The translations under genes were made by a program, and so were the position numbers. From Bacteroidota bacterium (lineage in GTDB: Bacteria; Bacteroidota; Bacteroidia; Chitinophagales; Chitinophagaceae), in NCBI GenBank assembly GCA_026391115.1, contig JAPLER010000212.1:3042-8677 (forward strand): a DNA stretch of 5,636 nt, written 5' to 3'. Shown here in pieces: positions 1-5,636 of the stretch. The number at the start of each line of letters is the position of its first letter. The first letter of the stretch is position 1. The notes under the pieces were generated by a model that worked only from the letters and a program-made list of their open reading frames with translations, did not search any database and was not told the DNA's origin.

Positions 1-2
1 GC

Positions 3-596
3 GAATTATTTACAGATGATACGATGCGTATTTTATATGCAACAGATGCCAGTGCATATAGAGAAATGCCATTGGCTGTGTGCATTCCTAAAACCAAAGA
101 CGATTTAAAAACACTGATACAATTTGCTGCTGCAAACCATACTTCACTCATTCCACGTACTGCTGGAACATCGCTTGCTGGACAGGTTGTAGGCAATGGT
201 ATTGTGGTAGATGTGTCTAAACATTTTAATAAAATACTAGAGCTAAACGAAAAAGAAAACTGGGTAATTGTTGAGCCTGGTGTGGTAAGAGATGAACTGA
301 ATCTATTTTTAAAACCACATCATCTTTTTTATGGTCCCGAAACATCAACTGCCAACAGGGCTATGATTGGAGGAATGATTGGGAACAACTCCTGCGGATC
401 TAATTCTATTTTATATAAAAGTACCCGAGAACATTTATTAGAGGTTACCGCACTGTTGTCAGACGGGACTGAAGTGGTTTTTGGCGATATCACTACCGAG
501 CAGTTTCATGTGAAATGCGAATTGCCCACATTGGAAGGAAATATTTACCGACATATCCGTCAATTACTCAGCTCTCCGGCGGTTCGCGATGAATAG
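3..596 (+). CDS. FAD-binding N-terminal part of a YdiJ-like FAD/Fe-S 2-hydroxyacid dehydrogenase (5' end outside window; ends at a premature stop)
   Basis: This is the FAD-binding (PCMH-type, FAD_binding_4) half of a flavin dehydrogenase that oxidises a D-2-hydroxyacid such as D-lactate or D-2-hydroxyglutarate; the substrate cannot be told from sequence. The frame is open to the left edge: GELFTDDTMRILYATDASAYR is family-typical, so the ATG at 24 is internal and the real start lies upstream. Visible FAD-site motifs are PRTAGTSLAGQVVGNG (153-200), the loop that holds the FAD pyrophosphate in this fold, and GGMIGNNSCGSN (369-404). The frame ends at TAG 594-596, directly after a conserved-looking SSPAVRDE segment. 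Family members continue here without interruption into the substrate domain, which in this window resumes in another frame from about 593. I therefore read this as the front of one broken gene and not as an independent short protein. GC content rises to about 47% over 421-600 against about 35% nearby. Family assignment is secure; whether the break is biological is not. Confidence 0.88.
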   Translation, partial: ELFTDDTMRILYATDASAYREMPLAVCIPKTKDDLKTLIQFAAANHTSLIPRTAGTSLAGQVVGNGIVVDVSKHFNKILELNEKENWVIVEPGVVRDELNLFLKPHHLFYGPETSTANRAMIGGMIGNNSCGSNSILYKSTREHLLEVTALLSDGTEVVFGDITTEQFHVKCELPTLEGNIYRHIRQLLSSPAVRDE

Positions 597-601
597 AGCG
601 T
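590..601 (+). other. Frameshift/deletion junction within the dehydrogenase gene
   Basis: Upstream codons end with GAT GAA (588-593, Asp-Glu) followed by TAG (594-596). The downstream frame is closed by TGA at 590-592 and then reads ATA GAG CGT AGA (593-604; Ile-Glu-Arg-Arg) into the conserved RRNTGY segment. The two frames therefore overlap by a single base. From memory, family members have a segment of the type EIRREFPKPEIHRRNTGYA here. Aligning Glu 591-593 and Ile 593-595 to it leaves about nine residues absent, a net loss of about 28 bases (3n+1), which accounts for the frame change. A real deletion would inactivate the enzyme; a misassembly or collapsed read would give the same picture. 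Confidence 0.75.
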
Positions 602-2890
602 AGAAACACAGGTTATGCTTTGGATATGCTGATGAATGCTAATCCTTTTATTGCAGGCAAGGAAGATTTTAACTTTTGTAAATTGATTGCTGGTAGCGAG
701 GGGACACTTTGTTTTATTACTAAAATAAAACTCAATTTGGTTGCTGCTCCGCCCAAAAATATTGGCTTATTATGTGTACATTTTAATAGCATTGATGAAG
801 CATTGCGTGCCAATATTATTGCTATGCAATTTCACCCAAGTGCCAGTGAATTGATAGATCATTATATATTGGAATGTACCAAAGAAAATGCAGAGCAAAG
901 TAAAAACAGATTCTTTGTAAAGGGTGACCCACAAGCTATTTTGGTAATTGAAATTGCAAAAGATACTAAGGAGGAAGTAGAACAAATTGCTACAGCAATA
1001 GAAGCAGCAATGTTGGCTGCTGGTTATGGGTATCATTTTCCATTATTGTTCAATGAAGACAGTAAAAAGATATGGACTTTGCGTAAAGCCGGTTTGGGTT
1101 TGTTAAGCAATTTACCAGGCGATGAAAAAGCTGTTGCAGTTATTGAAGACACAGCAGTGGATATAAATGATTTACCCAATTATATAAAAGAGTTTAATGA
1201 AATATTAGACAAGCATAATATGAATGCTGTGCATTATGCACACGCTGGTAGTGGCGAGTTGCATTTGCGTCCTATCATTAATTTAAAAACAGCAGAAGGC
1301 AATAAACAGTTTAGAATTATTGCAGAAGAAATAGCCACACTTGTAAAAAAATATAATGGTAGTTTAAGTGGTGAGCATGGAGATGGCAGATTGCGTGGTG
1401 AATTTATTGAGCAAATGGTAGGTGCAAAAAACTATCAGTTGTTTAAACAAATTAAAACAACATTTGACCCACATCATATTTTTAATCCTAACAAAATTGT
1501 TGATACACCTAGTATGAACAGTTTTTTAAGATATACGCCCAACCAACAAACACCAACGTTTAATACCATTTTTAGATACCATAATCAAGATGTGTTGCAA
1601 CACGCTGAACAATGTAATGGTAGTGGCGATTGCAGGAAATCTTATTTAAGTGGTGGTACTATGTGCCCAAGCTATATGGCAACAAAAAATGAGAAAGATA
1701 CCACAAGAGCAAGAGCCAATATTCTAAGAGAATTTTTAACGAATAGTAACAATGTAAATAGGTTTAATCATAAAGAAATTTATGATGTAATGGATTTGTG
1801 TCTGAGTTGTAAAGCCTGTAAAAGTGAATGCCCAAGTAATGTTGACGTAGCTAAGTTGAAAGCAGAGTTTTTGCAGCAATATTATGATGAAAATGGCGTG
1901 CCTTTTAGAAGCAAGTTGATTGCTAATTTTTCTAAGAGTGCCAAGTTGGGCAGCCTGTTTCCTGCTGCATATAATCTTGCTGTTACTTCACCTGTAATAA
2001 GTAGTGTAATAAAGAAACTGAGTGGGTTTGCAGTAAAACGTAGTATGCCAAAAATGTATAAGACAACTTTAGAGAAATGGGCAAAAAAGTCCTTAGGTAA
2101 AAGTCTTTTGTATTTAGCTGAACACAATATTCAAAACCCAAAGACCAAAAGCCAAAGACTAAAGACTGTTTATCTGTTTAACGATGAATTTACCAATTAC
2201 AACGATACTGAAATAGGAATAAAAGCCATACAACTTTTAGAAAAATTAGGCTACAATGTTGTTATTCCAAAACATATAGAAAGTGGTAGGGCTTGGTTAA
2301 GTAAAGGATTGATAAGAAAAGCAAAAGAGATTGCTAATACCAATATTGCTTTATTAAAAGATGTAATAAATAGTGAAAATGTATTGATAGGTGTTGAACC
2401 TAGTGCTATACTTACATTTAGAGATGAGTATATTGACCTTGCTACTGATGAACATTTTGAAGCAGCAAAATCACTTGCCAAAAATGTGTTTCTTATAGAT
2501 GAATTTATTGCTAATGAAATTGCCAAAGGCAATATCAAAGAAGAACAATTTACAAGCAATACTTTGCACATAAAGCTTCACGGACATTGTCAGCAAAAAT
2601 CTTTAAGTAGTGCCAACTATTCTAAAGCTATTTTATCATTACCCAAAAACTATAGTGTAGATATTATACCAAGTGGTTGCTGTGGTATGGCTGGTAGTTT
2701 TGGTTATGAAAAAGAACATTATGATTTGTCAATGCAAATAGGAGAGTTGGTATTGTTTCCAACAGTAAGGCAACAACCTGAAACTATTGCTATTGCTGCA
2801 CCTGGCACTAGTTGCAGGCATCAGATAAAAGATGGAACAAAAAGGGTAGCAAAACATCCTATTGAAATTTTGTATGAGGCTTTGGTGTAA
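593..2890 (+). CDS. Substrate-binding, 4Fe-4S and CCG-domain part of the same YdiJ-like FAD/Fe-S dehydrogenase (frame-shifted from its N-terminal part)
   Basis: This is the remainder of the broken dehydrogenase. Homology starts at RRNTGYALDMLM (599-634), with no credible start codon; a TTG at 620 and an ATG at 626 lie inside conserved sequence and have no evident Shine-Dalgarno. The domains in order are as follows. FAD-oxidase C-terminal domain: HYAHAGSGELHLRP (1232-1273) and SLSGEHGDGRLRGEF (1361-1405). The two His codons at 1241 and 1262 and the Glu at 1373 match the metal/substrate-binding His-x6-His and Glu of D-2-hydroxyglutarate dehydrogenases. Ferredoxin-like domain: Cys at 1613, 1631 and 1664, then a classic CxxCxxCxxxCP at 1799-1834, enough for 4Fe-4S clusters. 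CCG domain: HGHC (2582-2590), SGCCG (2672-2686) and a lone Cys at 2813, as in heterodisulfide-reductase/GlpC-type electron-transfer modules. The layout suggests electrons pass from FAD through Fe-S centres to a membrane quinone or another carrier (inference). Combined length of both parts (about 950 residues plus the missing N-terminus) fits the family's roughly 970-1,020. It converges with the outer-membrane protein gene. Confidence 0.9.
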   Translation: MERRNTGYALDMLMNANPFIAGKEDFNFCKLIAGSEGTLCFITKIKLNLVAAPPKNIGLLCVHFNSIDEALRANIIAMQFHPSASELIDHYILECTKENAEQSKNRFFVKGDPQAILVIEIAKDTKEEVEQIATAIEAAMLAAGYGYHFPLLFNEDSKKIWTLRKAGLGLLSNLPGDEKAVAVIEDTAVDINDLPNYIKEFNEILDKHNMNAVHYAHAGSGELHLRPIINLKTAEGNKQFRIIAEEIATLVKKYNGSLSGEHGDGRLRGEFIEQMVGAKNYQLFKQIKTTFDPHHIFNPNKIVDTPSMNSFLRYTPNQQTPTFNTIFRYHNQDVLQHAEQCNGSGDCRKSYLSGGTMCPSYMATKNEKDTTRARANILREFLTNSNNVNRFNHKEIYDVMDLCLSCKACKSECPSNVDVAKLKAEFLQQYYDENGVPFRSKLIANFSKSAKLGSLFPAAYNLAVTSPVISSVIKKLSGFAVKRSMPKMYKTTLEKWAKKSLGKSLLYLAEHNIQNPKTKSQRLKTVYLFNDEFTNYNDTEIGIKAIQLLEKLGYNVVIPKHIESGRAWLSKGLIRKAKEIANTNIALLKDVINSENVLIGVEPSAILTFRDEYIDLATDEHFEAAKSLAKNVFLIDEFIANEIAKGNIKEEQFTSNTLHIKLHGHCQQKSLSSANYSKAILSLPKNYSVDIIPSGCCGMAGSFGYEKEHYDLSMQIGELVLFPTVRQQPETIAIAAPGTSCRHQIKDGTKRVAKHPIEILYEALV
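2133..2167 (+). repeat. Degenerate tandem heptanucleotide array, five units, consensus AAARRCY
   Basis: Five consecutive 7-base units fit the consensus AAARRCY without gaps. The last two units are identical (AAAGACT), and the others differ from these by one to three bases. The array lies inside the dehydrogenase coding sequence and is translated as part of the peptide NPKTKSQRLKT, in the linker between the Fe-S domain and the C-terminal CCG domain. Because seven is not a multiple of three, the units are read in rotating frames, so the repetition is a property of the DNA and not of a peptide motif. Similar A/C-rich heptad arrays, often yielding Pro-Lys-Ser/Thr-Lys peptides, are to my recollection common in Bacteroidota genomes, between genes and in tolerant linkers. 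Confidence 0.6.
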
Positions 2891-2905
2891 AAACCTCATA
2901 CAAAA
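2868..2905. terminator. Perfect 12-bp inverted repeat at the convergent gene ends; candidate shared 3'-end hairpin
   Basis: The arms are TTTTGTATGAGG (2868-2879) and CCTCATACAAAA (2894-2905), exact reverse complements separated by 14 bases. Three more T-A pairs (2881-2883 with 2891-2893) could form past a one-base bulge, leaving a 7-base loop. The TAA stop of the dehydrogenase (2888-2890) falls in that loop. The outer-membrane protein gene on the other strand would transcribe the same hairpin about 30 bases past its own stop. The location suggests a bidirectional 3'-end structure. However, neither strand has a proper U-run after the hairpin: the T and A runs sit inside the stem with the opposite polarity to a textbook intrinsic terminator. 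It may instead serve RNA processing or stability. The hairpin is certain as sequence; its role is a guess. Confidence 0.45.
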
Positions 2906-2934
2906 AATACATTACTTTTAATTTATTAAATAGA

Positions 2935-5634
2935 CTATTCAACCAAGCCACTTGCTTTGCCCAATTTATTTAACTTGAATTTAAAGCTTAGCATAAAATA
3001 TTGACCTATGATATTGCTTCGTTGTTCGGCAAAACTGTTTTGCTGACTTTGCTGAAAAATGGAAATATTTCTATCTAATATATCAAAAGCTCTTAATGTT
3101 AAAATACCTCTTTTGTGTTTTAAAAATGTTTTTGAAATTTCGGCACTAAGCAAAGGAATGGTTAGTTTACTGGAAAAATTTTCGGCATTGTAATGGCTTA
3201 ATTCATACTTGGTATTGAAGTATAAACTCTCTGTTATTTTATAACCCAAAGTTGCATTGGCAGTGTAAGTATATGTTGTGTTATTGGCTCTTGCATCTAA
3301 AGAATAAGTTGATTTAGAATATTGCATACTGCCACCCACCACAACTTCTATTTTGTCTGCATTTCTATTGCTAAAATTTAATCTTAGTTGATGCGTAATG
3401 GTTTTATTCTCATTCATCACTTCATTAATAGGTACTTCATTTTGTCCTAAACTATTTATTAAATCTGCATTTACATTTATGTTCAAAGGCTTAATAGGAA
3501 AACTAGCCCCTATATTCAATGAAGCATTAGCAGCATAAGGTGTATTTACATACTGCCATTTTTGGTTTAAGTTGGTGAAAATTGTTTTGCCGTAAGCAAT
3601 TTTATTTTTTGTGTAATTTAATGTTGTTGATACATTAAAAAATGAAAAACTAAACTGGCTAAACTTGTTATAGTTCATTCTAAAAGTATGTGTAAAATCT
3701 GGCTCCAAATTAATGTTACCATTACGTGTAAGGGTTGGAGAACTTATATCACTTGTTGGCAATAACTCATTAGCATTTGGTGTTTTAATTTTTGTTTCAT
3801 AAATCAGGTTAAATGATTTGCCATCTTTATTGGTTGTATAGTTTACAAATGGTAATAAATAGTTATAAGACTTTGTATATTTTTCTACGTTATTTACTGT
3901 TGGTATTAAGCTAAATAAATTGCTTCGGACTCCAATATTCCAGTTGTATTTTTTAAAACTTTTAAGTAATGATAATGTGATATTTCCACCCCAAATTTTA
4001 TTACTTATAGTTGGGCTAAGTGTATCAACAATATCTATTTTATTTAAAGTTAATCCTTGTAATTGTTCAAATTTTTCGTTGCTTGTATATATGTCACCAC
4101 CAGCTTTAATGTATAAACCATAACCCATTTTGTACATTGTATTTATGTCAAACTGATTGCTAAATTCAGTGGCTACTCTATTTTGCATTTGAGTGTTTTT
4201 TGCCAAGTTTGGGTTGCCTATATATTCTATGATATTATTCCAATTATTGTTGGTATTAGTTTTAATAAACTCCCCACTGGCATTGAATCTTACATACTTC
4301 CATTTCCCTTTTAACTTTGTTGTATGACTAATAGTTGTGCCAATATTAAAACTATTATTATTGCCATTGCTGCTGTTAATTGCTTCATTAACTGCATTCT
4401 TATTTATACTTGCAACGCCACTTGAATTTGAAACAAAACTTCCATCTTTTAAAATACTTTTTAGCGAAACATTAAGTTGGTGCATACTATCAATATTGTT
4501 TCTCCATTTGCCAAAAAATCTATGCGAGTTTGCCTTGGCATCTCTAGTGGATAAACCTGTATTATCAAAGCTTCCTGTAGGTAAAAAATTTTGAGAAAAA
4601 CTATTATTGATTTGATACCTATTAGATAAACTTCCAAGGTAATTTATATTAAAAATATTGTTCTTCCTTTTTTCAAAAGAATAGTTTGCTCCCATTGCAG
4701 TACTAAGAATATTGCCTGGCTGTGGTTGACCTACATCTATAGGTTCATCTTGTGAAATTTCGAAGCTAGAGTTACCATTTAATAACCCAGTAATACCACC
4801 ATTAAAATTCAAATAGTCTTTAAACGAAAAACCAAATTTGTTGATGTTGTTGTGTAAACCAAGTAAAGCAATTTGTTCTTTTTTATTAAACTTAAATCCT
4901 TTCAAACTTGCTTCATACTTGCTTTGTGTGCCACCACCAGCCATTACATCTCCAAAGTATCCTTGTTTTTTGCTATTTTTTAAAAGTAAATTAATGGTCA
5001 TATCTTTTTCACCTTCATCAATGCCTGTAAATAGTGCATTATCATTTTTGCCTTCATAGGTTTGTACCTTACTAATTGCATTTGCTGGTAAATTTTTGGT
5101 AGCAATTAATGGGTCATCACCAAAAAATTCTTTTCCATCAACTAACACCCTCTTAACATCTTTACCCATCGCTTTTATTTTGCCATTGGCATCTACTTGT
5201 ATGCCAGGCAATTTTTTCAATAAATCTTCTACTACAGCATCAGGCTTTGTTTTAAAACTACCAGCATTATATTCAAGTGTATCTCCCTTAAGTTTTATTG
5301 GCACTTTATCTGAGCTAATTTCTACATTAGGTAAAAGTTTTGCAGTATTGTTTTGCAAGGAAAAATGTTGAGTTATTGGTGCTGAATTTTTAGTAATAAT
5401 TAATGGCTTATACTCAGTAAAATATCCAACAAAAGATACTTGCAAAAGATAAGTTCCTTCTTTGGCCTCTTTTATTTCATAGTATCCATTTTTATCACTT
5501 ACAGCAAAAGATTCAAATGTCGAATCAGTTTTATTTAACAATGAAACTGTAGCAAATGCTAGTGCATTATTAGTACTATCTTTTACTACACCACTTATTT
5601 TTACTTGAGCAATAGATGTCAAAGCAAGTAGAAT
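2935..5634 (-). CDS. TonB-dependent-receptor-type outer-membrane beta-barrel protein with carboxypeptidase-regulatory-like domain (5' end outside window)
   Basis: This is an outer-membrane protein of the Bacteroidota family with an N-terminal CarboxypepD_reg-like domain, a plug and a large C-terminal barrel (OMP_b-brl_3 type). The frame is open to the right edge and reads ILLALTSIAQ before VKISGVVKD. This is the hydrophobic core of a signal peptide with a likely cut after SIA, so the TTG at 5622-5620 is not the start. Counting from that TTG, residues 7-90 form the regulatory-like beta-sandwich (GVVKD, NGYYEI, VSFVGY). Residues about 117-215 form the plug, with LPGIQVDANGKIK, RVLVDGKEFFGDDP and GIDEGEKDMTINL, all characteristic of this family. 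From about 220 to the end come alternating, Asn- and aromatic-rich strands of the barrel, closing with YFMLSFKFKLN and a ten-residue tail before TAG (2937-2935). The visible length of about 900 residues is normal and unbroken. No SusD-like partner is seen downstream and the upstream side is outside the window, so the transported substrate, and even active TonB dependence, is unknown. No TonB box is recognised with confidence. Confidence 0.9.
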   Translation of the reverse strand: MLLALTSIAQVKISGVVKDSTNNALAFATVSLLNKTDSTFESFAVSDKNGYYEIKEAKEGTYLLQVSFVGYFTEYKPLIITKNSAPITQHFSLQNNTAKLLPNVEISSDKVPIKLKGDTLEYNAGSFKTKPDAVVEDLLKKLPGIQVDANGKIKAMGKDVKRVLVDGKEFFGDDPLIATKNLPANAISKVQTYEGKNDNALFTGIDEGEKDMTINLLLKNSKKQGYFGDVMAGGGTQSKYEASLKGFKFNKKEQIALLGLHNNINKFGFSFKDYLNFNGGITGLLNGNSSFEISQDEPIDVGQPQPGNILSTAMGANYSFEKRKNNIFNINYLGSLSNRYQINNSFSQNFLPTGSFDNTGLSTRDAKANSHRFFGKWRNNIDSMHQLNVSLKSILKDGSFVSNSSGVASINKNAVNEAINSSNGNNNSFNIGTTISHTTKLKGKWKYVRFNASGEFIKTNTNNNWNNIIEYIGNPNLAKNTQMQNRVATEFSNQFDINTMYKMGYGLYIKAGGDIYTSNEKFEQLQGLTLNKIDIVDTLSPTISNKIWGGNITLSLLKSFKKYNWNIGVRSNLFSLIPTVNNVEKYTKSYNYLLPFVNYTTNKDGKSFNLIYETKIKTPNANELLPTSDISSPTLTRNGNINLEPDFTHTFRMNYNKFSQFSFSFFNVSTTLNYTKNKIAYGKTIFTNLNQKWQYVNTPYAANASLNIGASFPIKPLNINVNADLINSLGQNEVPINEVMNENKTITHQLRLNFSNRNADKIEVVVGGSMQYSKSTYSLDARANNTTYTYTANATLGYKITESLYFNTKYELSHYNAENFSSKLTIPLLSAEISKTFLKHKRGILTLRAFDILDRNISIFQQSQQNSFAEQRSNIIGQYFMLSFKFKLNKLGKASGLVE

Positions 5635-5636
5635 AC

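Noticed and set aside
580..604. Programmed ribosomal frameshifting joining the two dehydrogenase parts
   Set aside because: No slippery heptamer of the X XXY YYZ type is present at the overlap, and a frame change alone would not restore the roughly nine conserved residues that are missing.
1613..1666. Unusual spacing of the first Fe-S cysteine set (CNGSGDC followed by a distant CP)
   Set aside because: As I recall the family, CNGSGDCR and GGTMCPSYMAT are conserved in this form in YdiJ-like Bacteroidota proteins, so it is normal and not a defect.
2251..2571. Open minus-strand frame inside the dehydrogenase gene, and similar ones at 613-813, 770-1036 and 1882-2127
   Set aside because: They lie antisense to well-conserved coding sequence and their translations look like no known family. 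They read as shadows of the real gene.
2917..2930. Small palindrome TTTAAT-TT-ATTAAA in the intergenic gap
   Set aside because: Six A/T-only pairs in an A/T-rich gap are expected by chance and would be too weak to act as a terminator alone.
4340..4400. ATT/TTG-rich trinucleotide stretch (minus-strand Asn-rich NGNNNS)
   Set aside because: Short, imperfect low-complexity sequence in a predicted extracellular loop or strand of a Bacteroidota barrel. Asn-rich loops are common there.
4337..4594. Open plus-strand frame with a Leu-rich start resembling a membrane segment
   Set aside because: It is antisense to the Asn-rich barrel region; runs of AAT codons read backwards give Ile/Leu-rich peptides. 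There is no independent support.

Overview
The window is ordinary chromosomal sequence from a low-GC member of the Bacteroidota. The closest fit is a Chitinophagaceae/Sphingobacteriia-like organism, judged from remembered protein families and not from any search. Two things point there: a TonB-dependent-receptor-type outer-membrane protein with an N-terminal carboxypeptidase-regulatory-like domain, and an A/T-rich codon style throughout.

Layout: the plus strand, from the left edge to 2890, holds one gene for a large FAD plus iron-sulfur 2-hydroxyacid dehydrogenase (YdiJ / D-lactate / D-2-hydroxyglutarate dehydrogenase type). Its N-terminus lies beyond the left edge. The gene is broken at about 590-601: the upstream part reads in one frame and stops at TAG 594-596, the downstream part continues in another frame, and roughly nine residues that the family normally has at this point are missing. 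Everything after the break is intact to the stop at 2890, including substrate-site histidines, Fe-S cysteines and CCG cysteines. The lesion is therefore either recent or a sequence/assembly error. A short degenerate heptanucleotide array sits in the linker before the CCG domain.

The minus strand, from the right edge to 2935, encodes an outer-membrane beta-barrel protein of the TonB-dependent receptor superfamily. Its signal peptide runs off the right edge. The start codon, the promoter and any upstream partner are not visible.

The two genes converge, with only 44 bases between their stop codons (2891-2934). A perfect 12-bp inverted repeat overlaps the 3' end of the oxidoreductase gene and extends into this gap. 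Nothing indicates that the two genes share a pathway: one is a cytoplasmic or membrane-associated redox enzyme and the other an outer-membrane protein. There is no gene-free stretch over 300 bases. I see no tRNA, rRNA, CRISPR array, insertion sequence or phage feature, and no evidence for a new multi-gene system. The items most worth checking are the gene break and the heptad array.
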